From Owenia fusiformis (Eukaryota > Annelida > Polychaeta > Sabellida > Oweniidae): a stretch of 64,000 bases of DNA. The stretch covers positions 40,000,848 through 40,064,847 of the forward strand of contig CAIIXF020000006.1 in assembly GCA_903813345.2 (NCBI GenBank), read 5' to 3'. This document shows positions 51,175 through 62,240 of the stretch, one piece after another. Positions within the stretch are counted from its first letter, which is position 1. Each line of letters starts with the position of its first letter. The position numbers were made by a program, and so were the translations under genes. Below the pieces are notes generated by a model, which saw nothing but the letters and a program-made list of their open reading frames with translations, was not told the origin of the DNA and ran no database searches.

Positions 51175-52715
51175 CTAGAGATCTAACGATCTAAGATTGC
51201 AAGCAATCTTACGGAGGCCCCGTAGATACCACAGTTTGTCACCTAATTTGATGACCTTGACCTTTGACCTTGAAAATTTTACTTTTTTAGAGCTCAGTAT
51301 GTCTTTTGTGATTAAGCTGACTTAAATTTGAATCCAAAAAGTTAATTCGAAAAATCAACTTTTTTTACCTTTCGAAGGTCACAGAAGGTCAACTAAAGGT
51401 GAAAGGCCAAATTTGAGGTCAGATTTGAACTCCTGAGACTTTGTAGACGCTTTTTAAAAAAAATTTTGGTCAATTTGAAGCAAGTTGAAATTTGACCTTG
51501 AAAATTTTCGAAATCTGAACTTTTTCAGTCCTTGAGCTCTTATATCTCAAAACTGGTGCAAAATTTTAATAGATGGTCAATTGCTAATATGTGTAGTACC
51601 TCTAGAGGAACATATATCCTGACTTTCAACCAAAAATATTGATTTGTAGTCTTGAATTCTGAGAAACTTAGATAGCACAGTTTGTGACCTAATTTGATGA
51701 CCTTGACCTTTGACCTTAAAAATTTTACTTTTTCAGAGCTCAGTATGTCCTTTGTGATTAAGCTGACCTAAATTTGAATCCAAAAAATCAATTTGAAAAA
51801 TCAACATTTTTGACCTTTCGAAGGTCACAGAAGGTCAAGTAAAGGTCAAAGGTCAAATCTGAGGTCAAATTTGAACTCCTGAGACTTTGTAGATGCTTTT
51901 TAAAAAAAATTTGGTCAATTTGAAGCAAGTTGAAATTTGACCTTCAAAATTTTCGAAATTTGACCTTTTTTCAGTTCTTGAGCTCTTATATCTCAAAACT
52001 GGTGCAAAATTTTAATAGATAGTCAATTGCTAATATGTGTAGTACCTCTAGAGGAATATATATCCTGACTTTCAACCAAAAATATTGATTTGTAGTCTCG
52101 AATTTTGAGAAACTTAGATAGCACAGTTTGTTATCTAATTTGATGACCTTGACCTTTGACCTTGAAAATTTTACTTTTTCAGAGCTCAGTATGTCCTTTG
52201 TGATTAAGCTGACCTAAATTTGAATCCAAAAAATCAATTTGAAAAATCAACTTTTTTTACCTTTCGAAGGTCACAGAAGGTCAATTAAAGGTCAAAGGTC
52301 AAATCTGAGGTCATATTTGAACTCCTGAGACTTTGTAGATGCTTTTTTAAAAAAAATTTGGTCAAATTGAAGCAAGTTGAAAAATGACCTTTTTTGACCG
52401 TTTTTTGACGTCAAATATCTCAAAATGTAGGCAAAATTCGTCCAGACGGCAAAAGGCTAACACTAATAGAATACTAATATCTATCTCTATGCAAAAAATC
52501 AGCCAAAAATGTTGAAGTCTAGTGTCAGGCGTTGAGAAACTTAAAAAAAACTTAGATTTGACCTAGATTTTGACCTTTGACCTTGACCTAGATATGAACT
52601 AATTTCCCGACAAGTCCAGCTCATGTCCCTAGTAGGAGCATATAAGAGTTAATTCAGACCTAGCTAGAAGTAGGAGAAAAAGTGCTAAAAAGAATAATAA
52701 GAAGAAGAAGAATAA
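51175..52715 (-). mobile_element. Helentron-like unit U14, family C
   Basis: 3' end reads CTAGAGATCTAACGATCTAA before the family-C hairpin, so it has about eight extra bases between CTAG and the hairpin compared with U9. The body has three C-type subunits and an A-like stretch near the 5' side (CAGACGGCAAAAGGCTAACA). Confidence 0.65.
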
Positions 52716-54975
52716 CTAGATTTTGGAAATTGAACGAGTTCAATTTCAGACTCCAGATCTAGACTTTTTTTAGCCGAGTCATCCAGAATAAGCCAAGTCA
52801 TCCAAAATAAGCTAAGTCATCAAGAAAAAGAAGGATGGATGGATGAAAAAGGAAGGAAGGATAGGATAGAATAGGAAGGAACGATAGGATAGAATAGGAA
52901 AGAAGGATAGAATAGAATAGGAAGAAGGGATAGAATAGGAAGGAGAGGATACGAAGCAAGGGTAGATAGGAAGGATAGGATGAGAAAGGATGGATGCATT
53001 TTTCAATATTTTCTTCTCTACTCTTGACTTTCTATTAGGATACCATCAGATTGATTTTTCTTAAAATTTCAAAACGCCATAACTTCCGAACCGGAAATCG
53101 GATCGAAATTTGATTTGCAGATTCGGATTCCTGACAAAATTCTTCCCCTAATTCATAACTCATACGTTAAATTTGGCGAATTTTTATTTTGACCTACTTT
53201 TCGGACAAGCCATAACTTCGGACCCGGAAGTCGGATTGAAATTTGGTTTGCAGATTCGGATTTCTGAGAAAATTCTATTTTTAATTCATAACTCAAACGT
53301 TAAATTTGGAGAACTTTTTATTTTGACCTACTTTTCGGACACCATATCTCAAAAGTGGGTCAAAATACTTTCTGACGGCAAAAGGCTAACGCTATTAGCA
53401 CACTCTTGGCTACATGTATACACAATTTGGAGGAATAAAATTAAAGTGTAGTGTCAGAATCGCAAAAATAAGGATAAACTATGAATTTGACCTAGATTTT
53501 GACCTAGGGATTTTGGTGTCCAAATTTTGAAGTAAGGTAGCCTTCGAGGTTCCCTTCTTTCATAGGCTTTCATTATTTTAAGCTGTACTTAGTCTATATC
53601 TCGTATTTTACACTTCAAAAAAATCTTTTTTCCCATTGACATAACATGGGGCACCAAATTTAGCGATTTTTGAGCTTTCAAAATGTCATAACTTCCGAAC
53701 CGGAAGTCGGATTGAAATTTGGTTTGCAGATTCGGATTCCTGAGAAAATTCTATACTTAGTTCATAACTCACACGTTAAATTTGAAGAATTGTTTTATTT
53801 TGACCTACTTTTCGGACACCATATCTCAAAAGTGGGGCAAAATACTTTCTGACGGCAAAAGGCTAACACTATTCGCGCACTCTTGGCTACATGTATACAA
53901 AATTTCGAAGAATATAATTAATCTGTAGTATCAGAATAGCAAAAATAAGGAAAAACTTTGAATTTGACCTAGATTTTGACCTAGGCATTTTGGTGTCCAA
54001 ATTTGAAGCTAGATGGCTTTTGAGGTCCCATTCTTTTAAAAGCTTTCATTATATTTAGCTGAACTCAGTCTATATTTCGTATTTTTCACTTCAAAAAAAT
54101 CTTTTTTCCCATTGACTTAACATGGGCACCAAATTTAGCGATTTTTGAGCTTTCAAAACGCCATAACTTCCGAACCGGAGCTCAGATTAAAATATGGTTT
54201 TCAGATTCGGAATCCTGGGAAAATTTCCTATAAGACTAATATCCTGGACATTTGATTCGAAGAACTTTTTTTTGGACCTCGTTTTCGGACACTGATATCT
54301 CGAAATCGGTTTGAGATATCAAAAAACTAAATCGATCCTAGCTTTTCTACTTTTTTATAAGGAAGACACTGAAAAAAACCCGGATCAAAAATATTGAAGG
54401 ACGACCGAGAAAATCGAAAAAAGTGACAAAGTACTGGATTTGACGTAGTTCTTGACCTTTGACCTAGATAAAAATTTGACCCAATTTCCCAGGAACTAGA
54501 TACTGGACCTAAATTGACTGGATAATGATCTTAATTGGATACCTTATGGTTGTCGAGAAAAGGCTTCCAGTATAATAATAATAATAAAAAAGAATAATAA
54601 AGAAAAATGACGAAAACAATAGACTCCAGATTTCATCTGGAGTCTAATAAGAATAACTACAAAAACTATAGGAGGCCCCCTGGAAGGGCCTCCTAATAAT
54701 AAAAATAAGAAAAAGGCGAAAACTATAGAATGCCGTTTCTTCGAAACCGGCATTCTAATAAGAAAAAGGCGAAAACTATAGAATGCCGTTTCTTCGAAAC
54801 CGGCATTCTAATAATAAGAAAAAGGCGAAAACTATAGAATGCCGTTTCTTCGAAACCGGCATTCTAATAATAAGAAAAAGGCGAAAACTATAGAATGCCG
54901 TTTCTTCGAAACCGGCATTCTAATAATAAGAAAACAGGCAAAAGCAATAGACTCCAGATTTTCAATCTGGAGTCT
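52716..54975 (-). mobile_element. Helentron-like unit U15, family A variant, 5' edge of the array with seven stacked heads
   Basis: 3' end CTAGATTTTGGAAATTGAAC, a short microsatellite (about 52830-52995) and an A-type body. The 5' end carries, going outward, heads A (54621-54645), C (54670-54694), B (54727-54756, 54780-54809, 54836-54865, 54892-54921) and A (54949-54975). Confidence 0.7.
54621..54975 (-). repeat. stack of seven hairpin heads of three families
   Basis: Perfect or near-perfect hairpins whose stems are the three family words. The four B heads repeat every 53-56 bases with the spacer GAAAAAGGCGAAAACTAT, and each head is followed by AAT repeats. Mixed families stand side by side. 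Confidence 0.9.
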
Positions 54976-55608
54976 AATAATATTTAATATGTCTCACAAT
55001 GAAACACTATATACGTGAAAAACACCTTAAATGTAATTAAATGATATGATAATATACCACTTATGTGTCCTGGTTACTAAGTATCTTAATCAAACCTATG
55101 GACTACATGTAAATTCAATTCAAAGATCTAATTTCAATATAGATGTCTCACCTATGATATGAAATATTATTATTATCTAAGTATAGGTGGCAGTGCTTTC
55201 AATACCAAGAAAAGCAATTATAAGTCCACTGTGTTGTCAATAGGTGGAGTGTTATGTAATGTGGCAATATACTATGCTCACTGAAAGGTCACCATGACAT
55301 GGCATCAATGTCAGTAAACACTCAAAAAAACTTGTTTATCACCAGTTTGGATCAATTGTCAATTGTTTCTATTCAATTATACTTCATTGTTTAAATGAGA
55401 GAAAAACTTCTTGATTAGCTGTTGATCAGTCTTTCAAAACTGCAGGTGGCTAATATGCTGAGTAGTAGTTGCACTTACTTTGTAGACTGTAGGGACATCT
55501 CGGTCTTGGACGATAGCCAATATCTACTTAACGTGAGTGAAAACTAAATTGCCATGAAAATGTAAAACAAATTCATATGAACATGAATTTACCACTCCTG
55601 GTACCATT
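54976..55608 (-). other. gypsy leader, part next to the 5' LTR
   Basis: AT-rich leader between the primer-binding site and the outer edge of the Helentron array. It shares imperfect repeat words with 31040-31145 on the far side of the array. Confidence 0.65.
55592..55606 (-). other. primer-binding site matching the 3' end of tRNA-Leu(UAA)
   Basis: Two bases inside the 5' LTR the minus strand reads TGGTACCAGGAGTGG, the exact complement of a tRNA ending CCACTCCTGGTA plus CCA. From memory this is the 3' end of animal tRNA-Leu(UAA). The position and the leading TGG are as expected for reverse-transcription priming. Confidence 0.75.
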
Positions 55609-56745
55609 TGTAACTGGTGGGTTCTATGGGAAATTTGTTGTTGCTTTAATCAAATATGAAGATAGTTTTAAAATATTAAAACTTTATTAAAATTACACTT
55701 TATTAAAATTACACAGCAACCTTAACATGGCAATGTAGTATCTAGCTAACAGATTCAAAATTGGCTATTTGTAGTTATTACCATAGTACCACTAATTCAG
55801 ATCCAAAACCAAAACCAGCCTATAAATATAAAATACAGAAAATCATGAGTTTCAGTTACACCATTTTGCGATACACTGTACGAAACGCAATTGTACATTT
55901 GAAGCTATTAATTGTATCAGTGAATCACGGATTATCCGTTTTATGGCAAAATACTGAAAATACTCATGAAATATAAAATAGTTATTGATTGTGACAATGA
56001 AATAAACGTGTCACTTATAATGAAACACAATATGTTTGTCATGTGATGTTAAAATACAGAAATGGAATATTTCTATCAAAATTTATATAACATTTCCATT
56101 TACCTGGTCAGGGCTGTAGAGATCTAGAAACTCTACACAGCTGAAGGCTGGTAACATGGGTGATTGACAATGGTATGAAAATCTAGTAGGAGTTCCTGAA
56201 TACAAATTGAGGTTTCATAAATAATAGTCTATCAGAGACATTGAATACATTGAATACATTGTTTTTATGATTCTAAATGATAGATTAAAGGTTTTGAAGG
56301 AAATACTAGTTACCTAATGGTAAGCACAAATTGAATGTTCAAAATACATAGTTGTTGCAATTTGGGCATGAAATACAAAATCTCTCTTGTGAGTTCAAAC
56401 ACTCAAAATACAGAAAAATAACATATATTTAGTTTGAAATGGAGATAATAACATGTTTATCAATTAATTATGGTTGTTGGTGGTTGAGGAACCTTATTGA
56501 GGGTTTATGATATAAAATACAAGAAAAACTTACTGTAGGTGTTTCCTGTTCAAATATCCCAATGTCAATGTTGGAGTAGCAAAATGCTCCAATAGTGGCT
56601 GGGTTATTTGTCACATGATCGATAAACAAATTATAATGTAAAATGGTGGGAAATTCAAATACAAATATAAAATTACAACTTGAAATATGAATACTCTTTA
56701 GATGGTGCTGCCATCTTAATGTAATACGTAAATGTCCCATTTACA
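55609..56745 (-). repeat. 5' LTR of the gypsy element
   Basis: 1137-base partner of the LTR at 22197, with the same tips and orientation. It lies upstream of the primer-binding site on the minus strand, so it would contain the element's promoter. Confidence 0.95.
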
Positions 56746-56986
56746 TATAAAAACAAGAAAATTCAGTGAAAAAAAATCAGAAAATTTTCAGAAAATGTTT
56801 TCAATGAATTTTCTCATTTTTATACATTTTACGAAACAAATCTGCTCATCAGTCTTTTCTAGGCACATGAGTGCACTTTGTGCAAAAGTGGAAGATGTAG
56901 ACAATGTGGGAAATGATTGATTCCTGTTTGAAAAACAACATGTGACTCAATTGAGGAATGCAGCAAAATTCCGAACATGCACCCTG
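56746..56986. mobile_element. loop and right arm of the foldback MITE split by the gypsy insertion
   Basis: Starts with the duplicated TATA, has a purine/AT-rich loop (56750-56820), then an inverted copy of 22032-22196 ending GCACCCTG. Before the gypsy insertion the MITE would have been about 400 bases. Confidence 0.7.
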
Positions 56987-58138
56987 GCCTTAAGCTGCCC
57001 ATATGGCCAAACAGCATAATTCGTCTCCACATTTACTGCTACGTATAGCACATAGTTTACACAGTAGCGGATAAGAGTTCATTTTTATATGGGTGTAAAG
57101 GCTCCATTTTTTACCCAAGTTTTTTGTCTTTTAGAACTGTTTTGCTATCTCTCCCCGAAATTATATTGGATAATCAGATATATGCAAGCGCGCGCAGCTT
57201 ATCCAGTGAACGAGACGAATCTACCAGCTGACATCACCAGGTCTTGATTTTTCCCTTAAACCGAAGGCAACTGAGTTTATATAATCTGATACAACAGATT
57301 TCAGTTCAATTCAAAAGGATGTAAACGCTCACAAACGAATCCAAACTAAGGGAACGAATTTGATTCATGTCCTATTCGCTATTATACGCAAGTTGACGAT
57401 TGGGGGTTCGCTCATATGTGGGAGGGGGCTTTAACGAAATATATACAAATGCAAGAATGATATAGAAGTTAATCGGTTTTTTGATTTGGGATTTAGTGTA
57501 TTATAAGTATCATGCAATATCGATTTGACCATATTTTTGAATAGTGGAGTAAACGTCTACAATTTGCAAAATATCAAATGAAGGGAATGCATTTAAATAT
57601 TTGATGTGTGTTGTAGCTTAAGTGTGTTTATTGCTCCAATGTCACATTAACTCTAGAACAAAACTAAAATAAACCGGAACGATAAAATATTGATAGAATG
57701 CATAATAAAAATTGGACAATATGATCGGCGTCATATAATTCAAGTTATAACCATAAGTGCCTCAAGATGACTCCCGGGAGATTTTCCCGGGAAATTAAAT
57801 TTGGACTGATCGGGGACGTTCAAAGCAGCAAAAAACTTATAAGCGCGCGCACTTTCAGAAATAATGTTGAGCTCATTTGCGTGTTGATCAAGAAATACTT
57901 AATGTCACCTGTTTGCTTTTTCAACCTTCTAGGCGTATCTGATCACTATTGGATAGGAGATATCAGAACATCACCGAACCAGATTTTGATTGGATCATGG
58001 TAACAATTGATGGCAATAGCAAGCGATATATGCTCTACAATATGTGAAGTGAGGATATCTTCACTTTATTCAGATAGACGAGGGGCAAAGTGAATTTGCG
58101 AGGTCTCAAGAGCTATCCGACAAAGGTGATGAACTACA
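56987..58138. other. region upstream of the PAN-fibrinogen gene
   Basis: No gene recognised. It should contain the promoter. A palindromic TCCCGGGA pair (57768-57790) and a weak TATA-like CGATATATG at about 58023 are visible, without further support. Confidence 0.45.
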
Positions 58139-61100
58139 ATGAACGCGATACTCCTCTTACATCTTCTGGAATTGTCGTTGTTTATGTATTTTACTACTGC
58201 AGATAAAACCAAACAAGAATGGTTTATCAAAGTGGCTAACTCGAAAAAAACAGAAAATGTAACAAAGACAGTGAGCGGCAAAACTGTGTCGGAATGCGCT
58301 ACACTTTGTTCATCAAACGAGAATTGTAGGTCGTTCAACATAAGAAGAATTGAAGGGAGCGATGTGAACGAATGCGAAATAATTGGGGCTAATTCCAGAT
58401 CACTTGTTGCAAGCAATCTGACTGATTATTTCTACCCTAAAAGAGGTGACTTTTTACTTATTATTATTATTCGCAACTGACTTTTTGTAATAACTATTTT
58501 ATTTCATATTTCCACCTTCTATTTGGAAAAAAAAACATAAATGAAAAAAATGCAAAGGAAAGGGGGAATATTGTTCATTATTTCTTTGCATGTAAACTCA
58601 TATTTTGGATATTTGGGGTTTGCTCAACTCATATCTGCTTGTGCTCTCAGATGTTTTAACTTACATTTTTGTATTTTAAACTACTTTTATGTATTTGCTC
58701 TTCAGACTCTTTTATCTTTTTATTTCAACTTTATTTTATACATCTCAATAACGTTTCGTGTATATTCAAAATGCTAAGCAGACAATAAAGTCATTTTAAA
58801 CCAATTTACCTGACATATGCAAGAAATGACAATTAATGACAATTAATAGTTGAAATGATAATAACCAGGTCGTTCGACAAACATTCTCCTTGAAACTTTC
58901 AGAAAAATACCTAATTATTAAAAAACATCTTTAGTCAAAAGTCATGGTTGCTTAAGTAACCCGTGTTACGGTCACAAGGGGCAATTTATGACGTGAAAAA
59001 CGTTTAATCAAGAAATATAGACCGAAGAGTAGGTGAACAAGTGAATACCGCACTAGGCACAATTGTTTTCTGTACCCCGAACGACCGAAGGGATCGAGGG
59101 GTTCGAAAGCTTTTGTTTTGTGCCTAGCCCTAAGGTAGTTATATATCTGGTATTTAAAGAAAATTTGACTTTTTGACGTCAAAATCGGCAAATTCTCGCA
59201 AACAGGGCCACCTTGGGAAATGACGATGACAGGTCAAATAGGCATAATGAAAATGCATAAAATGAATGTGAATATGACTCAATACGAAAAGCAGTTTTAA
59301 TTTGTGCAGCCAATCTTGACGGACTGACCAACGAACCAACAGACGGACGCCTAGTCAATTCCATAGGCTCAATATGTGAGCCAATGGGGATATTTAGAAA
59401 TCGAGATGAACGGTTATATGGAAGAGTACGCGGAACATTACCCATAATATGGACCAAAGTCCCCCGAAAATGTCGAAATAAACGACAGAACTTGAATTTG
59501 TGAATTTCAATTTCAACCATAATGACATGGTACATATGGCGTCATTTTATTTGATAAAATTGTTAGGTCTAATATTTTTCTTGTACTGTTGATTTTATTA
59601 TATTATCCCTAATATTTTATAAAAATGTGTTCATTTGCAGCAATACATTTCTTAATTCTGGCAAATTCAAAAATACTTTCTGAACTTTGACCATCCTGTT
59701 AATAAGATGTCAATCATCATGACTACAGTTCCGTTCAATTCTGTTCTCTCCACTTTCATTTTGGAAAACTGAAGACTGCACTGTGTTATAGTCCTTTCCT
59801 GGGAGTCATTTTGAAGCAGTCTGATGATTATCACTTGTGTGACACTGCTAATGTTTTCCCATTTTCCATCACGTATCCTATCAATAATTTATCCTTCCAC
59901 TTTATTATAGTTTTTGTTTAGAGTTAATATGACACTCGAGTATTAAGCACTCATTAAGCAACAACAACACAAATGAAATATAGATGCCCTATCTTTACTA
60001 ATATTTTGCAAATTGTGAAATTGACTTTTACCCCATCGTCCTAGAACATTATCAAATTTCACAAATACCGATTAATACTTATAATACCCCAAATCCCAAC
60101 CCAAAATGGTTATATTTCTTGCGTTGATGTCTTGTGTTAACACTTGATTGAGTTGACCGAAGAGATGGTCGGACGCTGCAACGATTGGATTACTTATATC
60201 TATATATGACATTTCCAGGGAACTTTCTCTTGTATTAGAGTCAATGGTAGATTTTGGATTGACATGTTTCTGAAAGTTTGTCCGTATACTTCACTTTTCT
60301 TGGGATAAATTAAATTGTAACTTGATCCAAGCATTCTCTACAAATTGCTCGATATATGTCAACAACGAATTATAGGGTTTTTGATAACTGATTTCAAAAA
60401 TGGTATGATCTTTTCCAACTTGCTTCAACACGTTCTCGGGAGTTCAAAGCTATTGAGTGTTTTCGAGATTTGATCTTCATTTGACCGTCAATGACCTCCA
60501 AAAGGTCAAAACATTGATTTTTTCAAATTGATTTTTTGAATGTAGGTCCTTCATGTTTAAATATGCTCATACCTTTTGCGAAAAGGATGAGGTGTTTTTC
60601 CCAATACGTCACAGAAGACTGTCCAGTATTCTGGAACAATAGAACTCTTGTTAAGAATTTTACTAAACTTGAGTATTTTTTTCAAATAAATACACACAGT
60701 GTTTGTCAAACAAGAGAAAGGTGAACCTAATCATTAAAAAAACATTTATTAATACTGAATGAAACATAAAATCCCCAGGACAACGCGCGCTTTTCGTTCA
60801 GTGGATAGGAAAACAGAAACCGTCTGAGTTTTATAATGGAAAACCAAGAGTTCTAAAAAGTCGACTGAATGATTGAGAATAATAAAACAAATGCTGGGTG
60901 ATCATAAGGAGCTGTACATTTGGCCAGAATACCCATCCCTGATCCAGTATTTGTATTATATTTAATTTGGTATGCAGCATATTCTATTCCTCCGAGTTAA
61001 TAACCTTTTTCTTATCAATTTGTTCAGTCATTGGTTGTAATGTTAAACATATTGATAATGTTTACGATTAAATAAATAGTAAAAGTCTTTTGCTTATCTT

Positions 61101-61756
61101 ATATTCCAGATTACTATCGGGATTGTAGTAACCACACCGACTACACAGGCGTCGTTTCTATCCATCCAGTTGACGGGAAAATATTTGAGGCTTACTGCAA
61201 AGACGGATGGCTGTATCTCTCCAGGCGTTTTGATGGAAGTGTAGACTTCTATAGAACATATGCAGAATATCAATCAGGTTTTGGTGATCAACACGGCGAG
61301 TATTTTCTTGGATTCGATTATTTGTTGAGTGTTTTAAAACAAGGGGAATACACATTACGTGTAGATTTGAAGATGTGGCCGCCGGATAACACTGAGAAAT
61401 ACGCCCAGTATTCCACCTTTCAGGTGGCCAATGCTAGTGATGGCTTTCGCTTGCACATCGATGGCTATAACGGCACTGCAGGAGATTCCCTTATTTACAT
61501 CGACGGCATGAAATTCTCAACAAAAGACAATGATCAAGATGCAATAAATTCAGCAAGCTGTGCACAGGCGTTTCAAGGGGCCGGTTGGTACAGTTCTTGT
61601 CATAAAGCAAACCCTTTTGGTATATACAACCAAGGACCTCAATGTCCAGTTCGTGCTTCTTGTATGACGTGGTCCCTCTGGCCCTCGACAATAGGATACC
61701 CGGATAATCAATGTTATTCCTTCAAAGAAATGAATATCAAACTTAAAATACAATAA
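58139..61756 (+). CDS. secreted PAN/apple + fibrinogen C-terminal domain protein (fibrinogen-related, lectin-like), two exons
   Basis: Exon 1 is 58139-58445 and exon 2 is 61110-61756. The donor (AGAG then GTGACT) and acceptor (TATATTCCAG) join in phase 1 to give 317 aa. Residues 1-21 are a hydrophobic signal peptide. Residues 25-98 form a PAN/apple-like module with cysteines at 53, 57, 63 and 79 (KTVSECATLCSSNENCRSFN). From 104 on there is a complete fibrinogen-related domain: YYRDCSNHTDYTGVVSIHP, GWLYLSRRFDGSVDFYRTY, GEYFLGFDYLL, then DNDQD with CAQAFQGAGWYSSCHKANPFGIY, the calcium/ligand region. Known proteins with this domain are secreted lectins, often in innate immunity; that role is inferred here. 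The 2.66-kb intron holds a decayed family-C Helentron fragment. An ATG at 58129 in another frame would encode a short overlapping peptide. An AATAAA variant (ATTAAA) lies at 61840. Confidence 0.92.
58446..61109 (+). other. intron of the PAN-fibrinogen gene
   Basis: 2664 bases without a supported gene. It holds an imperfect palindrome near 59015-59145 (outer words CTAGGCACAA and TTGTGCCTAG) and a decayed family-C Helentron fragment at about 60370-60545. The rest is AT-rich, and open frames in it have no recognisable domain. Confidence 0.8.
60370..60545 (-). mobile_element. decayed family-C Helentron body fragment
   Basis: The order of words (CAACTTGCTTCAA, then GTTCTCGGGAGTTC, TTTGACC, TGACCTCCAAAAGGTCAAAA, TTGATTTTTTCAAATTGATT) matches the reverse complement of the family-C bodies at 43660-46397, with many substitutions. 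It therefore lies opposite in orientation to the units of the main array, and it shows that family C also occurs outside the array. Confidence 0.6.
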
Positions 61757-61839
61757 TAATTCATATTTTTTTCACATTTAGCCCTACCTTTTGCAAATAT
61801 GATGTGTGTTAATGTTATATCACAACCCAATACGTGTGT

Positions 61840-61845
61840 ATTAAA
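61840..61845 (+). promoter_or_regulatory. polyadenylation signal ATTAAA of the PAN-fibrinogen gene
   Basis: ATTAAA lies 84 bases after the stop codon at 61754-61756, in the right orientation and followed by a T-rich stretch. It is the commonest variant of the canonical hexamer. Confidence 0.55.
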
Positions 61846-61929
61846 GATTTTACTTTCCTGTTATCTCAAAATCTGCTGGCACATATACCATTGGATTACT
61901 ATGGGGAATTCTTCAAAGGGAAAATGTCA

Positions 61930-62240
61930 GCATTAAATCATTTGAGAAATTCTTCAGCATACATGAAACCTATTTAAAACAGCTTTGATATTATTCAAAA
62001 GCGTTGATTATCAATGATTTCAAGCCCTCTAAAGTTTGAAAAATGAAAATACCTAGTGTTAATCCATAGATCATGATCGAAAATTAGAAATCATTTTTTG
62101 GAGAATATACATACCACTCGTATGGTGCAATCTTATAGTCAATAAAATGTGTGTACTGTTTTTTTTAGATGAAAAACATTAGCAGAATGCATGAAAATAC
62201 TCCCCCGATTCATTCAATCTACAAACAACTTGCGGCCGTT
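61930..62240 (-). repeat. dispersed roughly 325-bp repeat, minus copy
   Basis: Inverted partner of 21300-21625. It lies just past the polyadenylation signal of the PAN-fibrinogen gene. Confidence 0.75.

Larger units (their letters stand above)
22197..56745 (-). mobile_element. Ty3/gypsy-type LTR retrotransposon, carrying two nested insertions (34.5 kb in total)
   Basis: Paired LTRs (22197-23332 and 55609-56745) begin TGTAA and end TTACA. They are flanked by the same four bases TATA (22193-22196 and 56746-56749), a target duplication of the size used by gypsy integrases. Between them on the minus strand lie a primer-binding site, leader, gag and pol in the order protease, reverse transcriptase, RNase H, integrase, which is the Ty3/gypsy order. 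No envelope gene is seen. By eye the LTRs differ at about eight positions plus one indel in 1137, so insertion was recent. The copy is a fossil: gag is split by a 2-kb element, pol has about one apparent break, and a 24-kb Helentron array sits in the leader. Confidence 0.95.

Noticed and set aside
38901-53451. The same plus-strand open frame (IRIPEKILPLIHNSY ... LSDGKRLTL) recurs in seven or more family-A subunits
   Set aside because: The subunits are copies of one sequence, so shared open frames are expected. Changes look spread over all codon positions, and no start, signal or domain is conserved. A test of synonymous against non-synonymous change over all copies would settle it.
31152-54975. 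Interpretation of the array as 5'-truncated LINE or SINE copies inserted in AAT microsatellites
   Set aside because: The constant end is a hairpin followed by CTAG, with a matching inverted word at the far end, and units are joined head to tail without target duplications. This fits rolling-circle elements better.
57766-57795. Possible NF-kappaB-type site near the PAN-fibrinogen gene (GGGAGATTTTCCC)
   Set aside because: Spacing is too long for the 10-bp consensus and the site is about 360 bases upstream with no other support.
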